64,000 bases of DNA from Prolixibacter sp. NT017. GTDB lineage: Bacteria > Bacteroidota > Bacteroidia > Bacteroidales > Prolixibacteraceae. The notes beneath the pieces are model-generated. The model searched no databases and was not told the DNA's origin. It saw nothing but the letters and a program-made list of their open reading frames with translations. This document shows positions 26,092 to 35,107 of the stretch, one piece after another (positions within the stretch are counted from its first letter, which is position 1; each line of letters opens with the position of its first letter). The stretch is taken from assembly GCF_009617875.1 (NCBI RefSeq), contig NZ_BLAV01000001.1:744001-808000 (forward strand), read 5' to 3'. The translations under genes were made by a program, and so were the position numbers.

Positions 26092-26177
26092 ATTACCTGG
26101 TCAGGGGCTTTTCCATATCTCTGGTTAATATTGTCTTCTTCGAATTGAAGTTGAACATCGCGTAGTTGTACTTGAGT

Positions 26178-26759
26178 TTATTTTTGGGAAATACTTGTTC
26201 TTAGCCATTGTTGTAACATCTGAGTCTTTTCCTTTACGTCCCTTGTAATGGCATAAACCGATATGGTAGCACCGGAAATCGCATCGATTCCATGTCCTAC
26301 GCGAAGATCGTTCTTTCCGCTGTAGCCATCAAACTGTTTCAACCACCCGCGTGCGGTAATTTCCTGTCCGTGTGTAGCCTGGTAATTGAATACTTTGGTT
26401 TGAAGGATACTTCCACGGGCATCAAACAAAATGAAATAATCGAAATACTCGTATCCAATTTCACCCGTTATATTACCGGGTGCGGCACATCCTCCGGTAC
26501 GACAGCTGTTTACCCTGCCAACGTATGCATACCGCACCGGGCTCTGGCGATTCTCGTCGCGTGTTTGGAAGAACTTACCATGTATGTTCTCTGTCGGTAC
26601 GTCATCAGAAAATTGTAGTTCTTCCAGGTCGGAGACTCCATTCAGATCCTCTTTTTCGATAGCCCGGATGAACGGCTTGCTGGCAAAATCAATTCCCTTA
26701 TCTGCGAACGTTCCCGTACTTACCAGCAGCCAACTCAAAAGAAGTAGAATTTTCTTCAT
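26178..26759 (-). CDS. Periplasmic FMN-binding domain protein with flavinylation motif
   Basis: 193 residues, signal peptide to about residue 19 (STGTFA). The C-terminal FMN_bind domain ends in DAISGAT (residues 159-165), the D-x-x-S-G-A-T motif at whose Thr165 ApbE attaches FMN covalently, as in NqrC and RnfG. A Cys pair lies at 86 and 91. There is no ApbE gene in the window. The porin gene starts upstream on the same strand and ends 9 bases before it, so the two form a unit. Such proteins carry electrons outside the inner membrane; the donor and acceptor here are unknown. Confidence 0.85.
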   Translation of the reverse strand: MKKILLLLSWLLVSTGTFADKGIDFASKPFIRAIEKEDLNGVSDLEELQFSDDVPTENIHGKFFQTRDENRQSPVRYAYVGRVNSCRTGGCAAPGNITGEIGYEYFDYFILFDARGSILQTKVFNYQATHGQEITARGWLKQFDGYSGKNDLRVGHGIDAISGATISVYAITRDVKEKTQMLQQWLRTSISQK

Positions 26760-26768
26760 ATTGGTCGG

Positions 26769-27971
26769 TTAAAACATGATGCCGATACCTGTATTCAATG
26801 TTTTTGACCAGGCGTTGTCAGCTTCCGATTTCATAAATTGCATATCGGCTTTGATAACGGCCCCGGGAGTTATCTTCCAGGTTAAACCGGTGGTGATGAT
26901 TTTTTTCTCATTGTTGCTGTTGCGGGAGATACCGGCTGCTACGGTATTCTGCGTATTGAGATATGCATAGCGGGCAAACGGAATCAGCTCCCCGTATTCT
27001 TTTTCCAATCCACGAAAAACATTGTAGCCGGCTTCTGCATAATACCCCATCAAAGAACTACCCAAATCATTTGGCGTTCCGTTAGCCGCAGTGAATCGGT
27101 TATATGCCCCGGTGTTGGAAAGACCGGCATAATAGTATTGACCTCTCAACTGCCATCCCCCTGTGGTATAACGGGCATCGACACCTACCATCGATACGCC
27201 GACGACAGAAGAGTCGGCATGAGCGATTGCCGTGTGGTCATTCTTGTCAACACCATCGTATAACGTGCTTTGTGTTTTACCGAAATATCCGGATAAGCCT
27301 ACGTTCAATCCGCGGACACCGAAGTATTCGATTTTTCCGGTCACATTAGGAGCGCTCATAAACGACTCAGCCCCTTTTTGCCGCCCTTTCCGCAGGCCGT
27401 ATTTACCATTCAGGGTACCCGAACCATCGAAGCTTTTGAAGCCATTGACGACGTATACCTGGTATTTCAGAGACGCCGGAAGGTATGTTCCGGAGAAACC
27501 GGCTCCCACTTCGCGCCAGGTAGTCGGGCTGATGTATTTGTCCACGAACGGGCGTTCCACCCCGTTGAATGTTGTTGGTTCGTGGTATTCGTTGATAATT
27601 CCCATTGGGGTTAGCAATAGACCTCCCCGGAAGTTGATGTAGTTGTTGATTTTATATTGCAGGAACGCCTGTTCGACGGCTACTTCACCAATATGTTCGA
27701 ATTCAATTTCGGAGACAAACTGCGCCCGATCGTTGAATTTATAGCCAAACATCAGTACCATTCGGTGTACATCCAGAGAACCGTTATTGCGGATACCGGA
27801 ATTTAACGGCTGGTTGTAATGGATTTCTCCGTAGCCTCCGATTGTCAGCCGGCTTGTATTTAGCATTTGATTATCGGCGCTGTTCAGATAAACATTGGAT
27901 AAGCTGTCGTTTGTCTGGGCATTTACCCCTGAAAAAATGCCCGCCAGAATCAATAAAAGTAGAGTTCGCAT
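26769..27971 (-). CDS. Outer-membrane porin (OprO/OprP-like beta barrel)
   Basis: 400 residues with signal peptide MRTLLLLILAGIFSGVNAQ. Repeating amphipathic strands and a C-terminal aromatic residue (IGIMF) fit a 16-stranded barrel. The N-terminal strands LTIGGYGEIHYNQP and VHRMVLMFGYKFNDRAQF resemble Bacteroidetes phosphate-selective-porin-like proteins. It is transcribed ahead of the FMN-binding protein with a 9-base gap, which suggests that the barrel admits the substrate used by the flavoprotein. Ion preference is unknown. Confidence 0.8.
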   Translation of the reverse strand: MRTLLLLILAGIFSGVNAQTNDSLSNVYLNSADNQMLNTSRLTIGGYGEIHYNQPLNSGIRNNGSLDVHRMVLMFGYKFNDRAQFVSEIEFEHIGEVAVEQAFLQYKINNYINFRGGLLLTPMGIINEYHEPTTFNGVERPFVDKYISPTTWREVGAGFSGTYLPASLKYQVYVVNGFKSFDGSGTLNGKYGLRKGRQKGAESFMSAPNVTGKIEYFGVRGLNVGLSGYFGKTQSTLYDGVDKNDHTAIAHADSSVVGVSMVGVDARYTTGGWQLRGQYYYAGLSNTGAYNRFTAANGTPNDLGSSLMGYYAEAGYNVFRGLEKEYGELIPFARYAYLNTQNTVAAGISRNSNNEKKIITTGLTWKITPGAVIKADMQFMKSEADNAWSKTLNTGIGIMF

Positions 27972-28368
27972 TGTGCTATTGTCATTTAGGTTAACTTATT
28001 ATGATGGCAAAACTACAGGCTGAGAGGATGGTTTGAAATACCTATTTGTGATGATTTGGAGGTTGCCGGCTCACATGTTGTCGGTATCAAAACGGTTAAA
28101 AAAACGTCGGGGCTTCGAGCACCGACAGGGTAGCGGTCCATTCCCCGTCAGTGGTTGTCTAACCCTGACGGTGGTATAAAACAGCGTCGGGAATGAAAGG
28201 ATGAGGTTCCAAACCCTGTCATGGCTTTGCGTATGGGCTTCCCAATTTAAATTCATTCAAAGACGCTTGAGATAAGGGCGAATCGTTTAGAACGATATCT
28301 TTAAACGAAAGTCATATCTCTGAAAAGAGCTATGGATAAACAAAAGGAATAATTAGTGAAGAGAAATC
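27972..28368. other. Intergenic region with a dispersed palindromic repeat
   Basis: 397 bases between divergent genes. It contains one copy of the CCGTCAG/CTGACGG repeat (28106-28178) and AT-rich sequence on both sides that must hold the two promoters; none matches the consensus well. Confidence 0.6.
28106..28178 (+). repeat. Dispersed palindromic repeat, copy 1 (5'-truncated)
   Basis: Reads GTCGGGG...ACCGACAGGGTAGCGG...CCCCGTCAGTGG...ACCCTGACGGTGGTATA. The same order of blocks occurs at 35621, 36980, 40770 and 40910. It lacks the first CCACT of the full unit. Confidence 0.85.
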
Positions 28369-29100
28369 ATGAGTGTGATTACCAAAAGTAAGATTGCAGA
28401 GGCTATCGGGTTGAAAAATCACCCGGTTGCCGCGTTCCGTTCCAATGTTAAACCCGGTAATGCCACCCAGTTTAAAGAGGGACGATGGGGCTGTGTCATT
28501 TCGTTGTTAAACGCCGCAACGAAAGGGAAAACAGCGGTATTCGATGAAAAATCGACCCCTTGCATGGGTGGTCAGGTTGGTCTGGGCCTCGGCTGTTACA
28601 ACATGGATTTCATTACCCATCTTTTGTCGGACGGTTGGCCCGATGGACGGGAAGGCGAGTTCTATCTGAAGAATAGAGATTTGGCCGAAAAATTTGCCAA
28701 CGGATTACCTGAGATTGTGACTGAGAAGTACATGGTGTTTAAACCACTGTTGGAGATGAAAGAAGACGAAACCCCGGAAGTGGTTATTTTCCTGGCTAAT
28801 GCCGATCAGCTTTCTGCGCTGATAACGCTCGCCAATTACGATAAAGAGACGCAGGACAACGTGAAAATAGACTTCGCAGCAGGATGCCAGCAAACCATAT
28901 TGTATCCGCTGGCGGAGGCCGAAAAAGGAGGGGCAACGTGCTTTGTCGGGCTGACAGATATTTCTGTGCGAAAGCTGGTTGACAAAGATACGCTTTCATT
29001 CGCCCTTCCATATCAGCGCTTTTTAGAGTTGGAAGAACAGGTTGAAGAGAGCTTCCTGTCCAAAGGAACGTGGGGACAGATTACATCGAGAATTAATTGA
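28369..29100 (+). CDS. DUF169 family protein
   Basis: 243 residues, soluble. It shows the DUF169 pattern: an N-terminal region with HPVAAFR, a central [21 protein letters not shown] segment and [18 protein letters not shown]. Cys residues at [14 protein letters not shown] and GLGCYNM recall the conserved cysteines of this family, often near redox or metal genes. The function is unknown. It stands alone between the porin and the PAS kinase, with a repeat copy in its upstream region. Confidence 0.8.
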   Translation: MSVITKSKIAEAIGLKNHPVAAFRSNVKPGNATQFKEGRWGCVISLLNAATKGKTAVFDEKSTPCMGGQVGLGLGCYNMDFITHLLSDGWPDGREGEFYLKNRDLAEKFANGLPEIVTEKYMVFKPLLEMKEDETPEVVIFLANADQLSALITLANYDKETQDNVKIDFAAGCQQTILYPLAEAEKGGATCFVGLTDISVRKLVDKDTLSFALPYQRFLELEEQVEESFLSKGTWGQITSRIN

Positions 29101-29192
29101 TTGGTAGGTTCGCGGGAGCGTTGTGATGCGAAAAGTAAAAATGTCCTCTCGCTTTCATCGGGTATCCAACAGATATGAATTCAATGAATATT

Positions 29193-32100
29193 CTATGTTA
29201 TGACCGGGTTGTATGGGAGCGAGAAACTGAAGTGACTTCCTTTGTTTTTTTCCGTTTTTACCTTCATCGTTCCGCCCAACATTTCTACATATGATTTGGC
29301 AATAGAAAGCCCTAAGCCTATTCCCTCGTACTGTCTGTTCAGCGAAAGTGATGTTTGAACAAAAGGTTGGAAAATCGCCTGACATTGTTCAGGCGTCATT
29401 CCAATGCCGGTATCATTAACGTAGAAGTTGATGGTGTGGTCAGCCATGGTATAGCCACATTGCACGATTCCCTCAGAAGTGAATTTCATCGCGTTGTCGA
29501 GGAGATAAAGGAGGATTTGTTCCAGCTTGCCGGCATCGGAAACTATGGTTGCCTCTCCGTCGGATGCTCCTTTAGAGAATGTGAGATCCAGATTGCTAAA
29601 TTCAGCCTTCCCCTGGTATTTACTATGGAGTTTATCAAGTAGTTGGTTTAAATTCACTTCATCTACTATCACCTGCTCCTGGCCTGAGTCGATGCGGGAA
29701 ATCTCAACAATTTTCATAATGGTATCGAGCATGCGTTGTCCGCTCTGTTCGATGAGTGCAGTGAACTCTTCTTTTTCATCATTGGTGAGCTCAGTAGACC
29801 GGATTAACTCGATAAATCCCATAATGCCATTCATGGGCGTACGAATTTCATGGCTGATATTGGCCAGAAAAGCTGATTTCAGCCGGCTGCTTTCCTCCGC
29901 CTTTTCCTTGGCTTCCACCAGTTCATCGAAAAGCTTTTTCTTCTCGCTGATGTCTTCCTGCAGAACGACATAATGACTTATTTTTCCCGACTTTTGCTGA
30001 ATGGGGGTGATGATGACAGTTTCCCACAACACTTCCCCGTTTTTTTTCTTGTTCAGAATTTCTCCATTCCAGATTTTTCCGCTTCGAATGGTATTCACCA
30101 TATCTTCAAAGAATTCATCGGGATGTTCTCCTGAGCGCATGATGAACGGGGTCTCTCCAATGACCTCTTCCTGCGAATATCCGGTAACCCTTGTAAAGTT
30201 GGGATTTACGTATTGGATACGCCCGGTAGCATTCAATATCAAAACACTGACCTGACTTTGTTCTACCGCTTGATTTAGTACAGCGAGGCGGGACTCCGTT
30301 TCTTTTTTCTCTGAAATATCAACATTGATTCCCTTAAGAATCATCAATTTATTGTCACTGAAAACAGGGATGATCTTATTGTGGATCCACTTGAACTGCC
30401 CGTCAGGGAAGACAATACGGAGCTCCATCTCCTGCGGAGCCTTTTTTTCAAGAATCAATTGATAATAGTCATCGACCAGATGCAGATCATCGGGATGGAT
30501 ACGGCTCCGGAAATACTCATAAGTCGGTTCTGTTTCATTCGGCTCCAGCCCGAAGAGGCGGAAGCAGTTTTCAGACCAGTACGATTTGTGATTGACCAAA
30601 TCGAATTCCCATGAACCCATTTGAGCGATTTCCTGCGATTCATTCAGGGATAATTCGCTATTGACCAGGGCTTCCTGTACTTTTAGTCGTTCTGTAATAT
30701 CGTTGACCAATACCAACCGGGCAGTTTTACCGTCAAATTCGAAAAGATGCGAAGTTATTTCCACATTGATGATCTCACCATTCTTTTTGATATGGCGCCA
30801 GATATTTGCTCTGGAGAGAGGGTTCCCATTGGAAATATCTTCCTTGAATTTATCCACGTCTTCCCGGGGACGGATATCTACCAATGTCATCTGCTGAAAT
30901 TCTTTTCGGGTGTAGCCGTAATGCTTCAGCGCTGTATCGTTTACCTCCAAAAAACGAAGCGTTTCAGGGGAATATATCCACATGATTTGCGGATTGTTTT
31001 GAAACAGGTACCGATACTTTTCTTCGCTGAGTCTGACCAGTTCTTCCGTCGTTTTTTGTTCGGTTATATCGGTTATGGTTCCCACATAACCAATTAGCTT
31101 ATCGTTTTCGTTGAATTCGGGAGTTGCCTGGCCCAATACCCAAACAACGCGGCCATCCGGATGGAGAAAGCGGTACTGGGTTACCGACGACCGATGTTGA
31201 TTGCTGTCGTGTTGCCACATATCCATCAGCCATTGGCGGTCCCTCGGGTGAACCGCTGTTATCCAGGTATGACCTTTGGCAACACTGTCCGGTATTCCGG
31301 ATAACTCCGACCATTTGGGATTGACATACGTGATATAACCATCGGGGCGGGTACGGAAAATTCCCACCGGGGCTGATTTAGCCATGGTATAGAAGAGCTT
31401 TTCGTTGCGTCTGACCTCCTCCTCGGCCTTCTTTCTTGCTGTTACGTCGGTCGCTGTTAAAATAACGGCATTATTTCCTTTCCAGGTAATGGGGCCCAGT
31501 GTATAATCGAGCCATATATCGTCATCGCCGCCTGAGTGGTAATGGAATTCTTTATGCCTCTTTTCGTCTAACGCAATTACCCTGGGATTCTTCTCAACGA
31601 AACTTCTTATTTCATCAGCCAGTTGATGCAACAGAAGGGTGGCCACCGAATCTTTTACCGACCTTTTTAGTGCCGTGTTTTGGTACACAAATTTTCCATG
31701 CTGAAAGATTAGGATAATTGATGAAGTTGTGCCCGCCAGGTCTGCAAATCGTTTTTCGGATTCAGTTAACTCCTGGAAATGCCGTTTTACTTTAAAACGA
31801 AGAATGATGTTGAAAATGAGTATGATTAGTGCAATTCCGGTGACGAATATGGTAAGACGGACATAAAACAGCGGCGTTCGTTTTACTTGCCTCAGATCGC
31901 CCGCATTTCGGGGCCAGATTTGATAAATTCCGTTAGGAATTTCGCGACTGTCGTATTGAGCGAGAATTCCCGTCACTTCAACACTCTCCCCAATGACATA
32001 ATCATCAAACAAATCAGGATATTTTTGCCACGCTGAGTTAAAGACATAAATGGCAGTATCGCTTCCTGCTTCAGGGGCTACCAATAAATAATGTCCTGCA

Positions 32101-32606
32101 CTGTTGCGACCTGTGTTGGTAATGATGCCTGTCACTGTAACCAGTTCGCCTTCGAATGACTCAGGGTTCTGCCCTAAAAGTTGACGGGGAGGTGGTACAT
32201 ACCTGTTCAGGGTATCAAGCAGGTCGATTTGAGGATGGGTCAGCCTGGTAAGACCTTTGTATTGAGCGATAACTCCGGTTACTTTAACACTGTCTCCCTC
32301 TTTCACATTGAGTTGCTGCGTGCTGTCTTCCAGAACAAATATTCCCCCGGTTTCATCCTGGATGGCAAACATCCGGTCCCGTATGTCAAATATGCTGGTT
32401 GAAACAGTTACCCGTCCCGCAACAGCAACCGTGTCGCCTAACCGGTCGGGTTTGAAGTTATTATCCTTATCTGTTTTTATGTCACTGATAGCAGAAAGGT
32501 GATGAACCGGCATATTCCTGCCGAAAATTCCATTAGGTTGTATGAATAATGGAACGAACAGTAGTATCAGCAAATATTGTATATCCAGCGTGCGAATAAT
32601 CCTCAT
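29193..32606 (-). CDS. Long PAS-domain sensor histidine kinase with periplasmic OB-like domains
   Basis: 1137 residues. N-terminal signal/membrane segment (8-23); periplasmic region 50-240 with two or three OB-fold-like repeats (GDTVAVAGRVTV, GDSVKVTGVIAQYKG, GELVTVTGIIT, GESVEVTGILAQYDS); membrane helix 247-270; five PAS/PAC units between about 278 and 890; then a HisKA dimer with phospho-acceptor His919 (NISHEIRTPMNG) and an ATPase domain with N1038, DTGIGM (about 1066-1071) and GIGLGLS (about 1096). There is no receiver domain and no response-regulator gene beside it, so it is an orphan. All catalytic boxes are intact. OB-like repeats as the extracytoplasmic sensor are unusual. Confidence 0.9.
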   Translation of the reverse strand: MRIIRTLDIQYLLILLFVPLFIQPNGIFGRNMPVHHLSAISDIKTDKDNNFKPDRLGDTVAVAGRVTVSTSIFDIRDRMFAIQDETGGIFVLEDSTQQLNVKEGDSVKVTGVIAQYKGLTRLTHPQIDLLDTLNRYVPPPRQLLGQNPESFEGELVTVTGIITNTGRNSAGHYLLVAPEAGSDTAIYVFNSAWQKYPDLFDDYVIGESVEVTGILAQYDSREIPNGIYQIWPRNAGDLRQVKRTPLFYVRLTIFVTGIALIILIFNIILRFKVKRHFQELTESEKRFADLAGTTSSIILIFQHGKFVYQNTALKRSVKDSVATLLLHQLADEIRSFVEKNPRVIALDEKRHKEFHYHSGGDDDIWLDYTLGPITWKGNNAVILTATDVTARKKAEEEVRRNEKLFYTMAKSAPVGIFRTRPDGYITYVNPKWSELSGIPDSVAKGHTWITAVHPRDRQWLMDMWQHDSNQHRSSVTQYRFLHPDGRVVWVLGQATPEFNENDKLIGYVGTITDITEQKTTEELVRLSEEKYRYLFQNNPQIMWIYSPETLRFLEVNDTALKHYGYTRKEFQQMTLVDIRPREDVDKFKEDISNGNPLSRANIWRHIKKNGEIINVEITSHLFEFDGKTARLVLVNDITERLKVQEALVNSELSLNESQEIAQMGSWEFDLVNHKSYWSENCFRLFGLEPNETEPTYEYFRSRIHPDDLHLVDDYYQLILEKKAPQEMELRIVFPDGQFKWIHNKIIPVFSDNKLMILKGINVDISEKKETESRLAVLNQAVEQSQVSVLILNATGRIQYVNPNFTRVTGYSQEEVIGETPFIMRSGEHPDEFFEDMVNTIRSGKIWNGEILNKKKNGEVLWETVIITPIQQKSGKISHYVVLQEDISEKKKLFDELVEAKEKAEESSRLKSAFLANISHEIRTPMNGIMGFIELIRSTELTNDEKEEFTALIEQSGQRMLDTIMKIVEISRIDSGQEQVIVDEVNLNQLLDKLHSKYQGKAEFSNLDLTFSKGASDGEATIVSDAGKLEQILLYLLDNAMKFTSEGIVQCGYTMADHTINFYVNDTGIGMTPEQCQAIFQPFVQTSLSLNRQYEGIGLGLSIAKSYVEMLGGTMKVKTEKNKGSHFSFSLPYNPVIT

Positions 32607-32965
32607 AGTTAAACTATAAAAAGCTTTGGAGCTACGCCCTTTTTATATAGAACGAAATGTGAAAATAAAATATTACCGGGGAGAAAGAGAAGGGAACACC
32701 TTTTGATGCTGATGTTTGTAAGGGGTTGATATATAGGGAAGGACTTAGTTATTTGCTTTTTAATTTATAATGGATTTAAATAATATGGCGCAATGTATAT
32801 AACTGTCGCAGATTGGAAAAAATGAAAAGCCGTTGTTATGAAAGAATGATGGCGGTTACGGGTCGCTTGTTTTACAGGGTAGAACTCGTATATAGTCAGA
32901 TTAACTCTTGTTTAGATTGACTCTTAACGATATAATGATTAAGTTAGGCTATCATTTTGGTTCAA

Positions 32966-32981
32966 CCGGGCGATCGCCCGG
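32966..32981. repeat. Perfect palindrome CCGGGCGATCGCCCGG
   Basis: Sixteen bases, fully symmetric around GCGATCGC. No T run follows, so it is not a normal terminator. It lies about 290 bases upstream of the holin-like gene and could be a dyad operator or a recombination/restriction target. Confidence 0.7.
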
Positions 32982-33096
32982 CTAGCCACAGACAGAAAAC
33001 AATAGCATCAGTTTTACGGGGGAAAAAAAGAAAACAACCGGAATCAACAGGTGATTCCCGGCTGAAAGTGACAAGTATAACCTTAAACTGAGACTG

Positions 33097-33219
33097 ATGA
33101 AACGACCGACGAACAACCTTTTAACCCTACTGGGAAACCTCACTCCGGAGGTAACCGGTTCCCGTGTTTATCCTATCAATGAGAAAAATATCCTGCTTAC
33201 TCCGGGCAGGAGAGATTAA
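33097..33219 (+). CDS. Possible 40-aa leader gene of the holin cassette
   Basis: ATG 33097 to TAA 33219, product MKRPTNNLLTLLGNLTPEVT... ending TPGRRD. Codon use and amino-acid mix look protein-like and it precedes the holin-like gene by 34 bases. There is no recognised domain, signal or membrane segment. It may be a real small protein or chance; only conservation would tell. Confidence 0.35.
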   Translation: MKRPTNNLLTLLGNLTPEVTGSRVYPINEKNILLTPGRRD

Positions 33220-33253
33220 GCTGATCAATCGTTTACCTACCAATCCTATACAC

Positions 33254-33889
33254 ATGAAAAAAGACAAGAAAAGCGGCCTGCGAAAGTTGGGCGAAACCTT
33301 GCTCAAAAAAGGCCTTCCCCTGTTAGGGAGCATTGTTACCGGCGGAGCATCCGACCGGATTATTAACCTCGTTAAAGGCGCGACCGGCATCCTCGACGAT
33401 GACCCGGAAGCTATCGAGAAACAGCTGAGCGACCATCCGGAGCTGCTGGTGAAACTGAAAGAGCTGGAAGCCACCAACAAGGTGCAGTTGCAGGAGCTGT
33501 TGCTGCAATCGGCCCGCATCGAACTGGAAGAAACACAATCGTACCTGGGTGATGTGCAGGATGCCCGCCGGCGTGAAATCCAGGTAACCAATGCTACCGG
33601 ACGTCGCGACTGGCTTTTCCTGGCATTAGCCATTATTGTGGTGGTCGGTTTCTTTACGTTGGTGATGATGGCCGTCATCGGTTCGTTCAACGGGAAGACC
33701 TTCTCCACCAACGGAGCCATTAACCAGCTGTTTGGTGCCCTGGTGGCCGGCTTCACCATGGTACTCTCGTACTTCTTCGGCTCCAGCAAAGGCAGTGCCG
33801 ACAAAACGAACCTGATGGAACAGCGCTTCCGGACGCAGCCGACGGTTATGCCCACGACAAACGAACCCTTTACCAACGCAAAAGGATAG
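33254..33889 (+). CDS. Holin-like membrane protein (GTA_holin_3TM type)
   Basis: 211 residues from ATG 33254 (MKKDKKSGLRK); an upstream alternative start at 33164 adds residues unlike the family. Residues 18-45 (LKKGLPLLGSIVTGGASDRI) are the conserved amphipathic start. A charged helical middle (50-118) is followed by two membrane helices at about 119-144 and 155-176 and a polar tail. This is the pattern of the 3TM holins of gene transfer agents and phages, which open the inner membrane for lysis enzymes. The next gene follows after 3 bases. No phage structural gene is nearby. Confidence 0.7.
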   Translation: MKKDKKSGLRKLGETLLKKGLPLLGSIVTGGASDRIINLVKGATGILDDDPEAIEKQLSDHPELLVKLKELEATNKVQLQELLLQSARIELEETQSYLGDVQDARRREIQVTNATGRRDWLFLALAIIVVVGFFTLVMMAVIGSFNGKTFSTNGAINQLFGALVAGFTMVLSYFFGSSKGSADKTNLMEQRFRTQPTVMPTTNEPFTNAKG

Positions 33890-33892
33890 CCC

Positions 33893-34534
33893 ATGGAACT
33901 GCAAGTGATACGGTACAGTACCTCCGGCGAATCGGCGCTGGGGATGCTGCTCATCAACGGCACTTTTGCCTGTTATACCCTCGAAGACCGACCACGGTCA
34001 ACCAAGGTGAACGGTAAAACCGGCATTCCGGCCGGACGCTACCGCGTGGAGTTATACGAACAGGGCCGTCTGCATACGAAGTACCTGGAACGGTATGGTG
34101 CCGATTTCCACAAGGGAATGTTGCACATCGTGGGTGTGCCTGGCTTCGAAGGTATTCTTATTCATACCGGGAATACCGATGACGACACCGACGGTTGCCT
34201 GTTGGTGGGCGATACCTCGCAGGTGAACATTGAGCGGGATGGTTTTATTGGCGAAAGCCGGAAAGCCTATCAACGCATCTACCCGATGATAGCCAACGTG
34301 CTGGAGCTGGGCGAGGAGGTGTGGATAGCCTACCGGGACAGCCTGAACGGCAAGTCCGAACCCGCAGAAGCGGACCAAACGGTGGTGGCCGACCAGCTCA
34401 ACTTCCGCACCTCGCCGGGCGGTAACCGGATGGGGGTGTTGTTCGAAAACACCGGCGTCGAAACCATCGAACACCGCGACGGCTGGTCCCGCATCCACGT
34501 CGAAGGATGGGTGAGCGGTAAGTATTTGGGGTAA
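33893..34534 (+). CDS. DUF5675 protein with C-terminal SH3 domain (probable cell-wall-acting partner of the holin)
   Basis: 213 residues. Residues 1-145 are DUF5675, with ACYTLEDRPR, GIPAGRYRVEL and IHTGNTDDDTDGCLLVG. His91 and Cys102 in the last block recall the His...Gly-Cys arrangement of L,D-transpeptidase-like folds, though that is my inference. Residues 163-213 form a bacterial SH3 domain (LNFRTSPGGNRMGVL, then WSRIHVEGWVSGKYL), a wall-binding module. No signal peptide is seen, so release would need the holin-like protein encoded 3 bases upstream. Confidence 0.75.
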   Translation: MELQVIRYSTSGESALGMLLINGTFACYTLEDRPRSTKVNGKTGIPAGRYRVELYEQGRLHTKYLERYGADFHKGMLHIVGVPGFEGILIHTGNTDDDTDGCLLVGDTSQVNIERDGFIGESRKAYQRIYPMIANVLELGEEVWIAYRDSLNGKSEPAEADQTVVADQLNFRTSPGGNRMGVLFENTGVETIEHRDGWSRIHVEGWVSGKYLG

Positions 34535-34545
34535 AGTCTAACCCT

Positions 34546-34626
34546 TAACGCTGACAGGTCTGACGACGCTGTCAGGTTAAAACAACCGTAGACCTGTCAG
34601 CGTGCAAAGCACCTGACAGCGTCGGA
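34546..34626. repeat. CCTGTCA-type palindromic repeat upstream of the RAYT gene
   Basis: Two inverted halves: ACGCTGACAGGTCTGACG... (34546-34578) and ...ACCTGTCAGCGTGCAAAGC (34590-34625). It closely matches the copy inside the RAYT frame at 34861-34953 and the half copy at 35714-35750. Confidence 0.85.
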
Positions 34627-34860
34627 AAAATAAATGAGCAATGCAAAAAATCGAACCCATCATCTCCGACCGTTTTTATCACATCTACAACCGCGGCATC
34701 AACGGAGAAAATCTGTTTACGGAAGAAGATAATTATCTCCATTTTTTGCGGTTGTACGATAAATACATTCATCCCATTGCCGATACGTATGCGTGGGTGT
34801 TAATGCCGAACCATTTTCATTTGTTGGTGCGGATAAAGGAGAATGTAGCTTATCGGTATT

Positions 34861-34953
34861 CTAACGCTGACAGGTCTAACGACGCTGTCAGGTTTGACAA
34901 TATGAAGTGGGAAACGATTGACCTGTCAGCGTGTGAAACACCTGACAGCGTCA
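34861..34953 (+). repeat. CCTGTCA-type repeat inside the RAYT reading frame
   Basis: CTAACGCTGACAGGTCTAAC... (34861-34894) and ACCTGTCAGCGTGTGAAAC... (34919-34953) repeat the upstream element with few changes. The copy is translated in frame as a linker between the HUH core and the C-terminal half (SNADRSNDAVRF, then DLSACETPDSVR). Confidence 0.85.
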
Positions 34954-35107
34954 GGACTCCTGACCCGAAACGTCATTTCGCTCATTTATTCAACGCATAC
35001 ACAAAGGCCTTCAACAAACGTCACGCCCGCCACGGAGCGCTGTTCGAACGTCCTTTCAAACGGAAGTTGATAACTGACGAACACTACCTGCGGCAAGTGG
35101 TGATTTA

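Larger units (their letters stand above)
32607..33253. other. Intergenic region between the PAS kinase and the holin-like gene
   Basis: 647 bases. Contains a perfect 16-base palindrome (32966-32981), a possible 40-codon frame (33097-33219) and AT-rich blocks near 32640-32780 suited to the kinase promoter. Nothing else recognised. Confidence 0.5.

Noticed and set aside
32607..33253. Structured RNA or riboswitch upstream of the holin cassette
   Set aside because: Only one palindrome is visible; no known RNA pattern could be recognised by eye.
33127..33963. 278-codon minus-strand frame opposite the holin and DUF5675 genes
   Set aside because: Ser/Arg-rich shadow of two plus-strand genes with clear domains.
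33254..34534. Prophage or gene transfer agent
   Set aside because: Only holin-like and DUF5675 genes are present; no terminase, capsid, tail, integrase or attachment repeats in the window.
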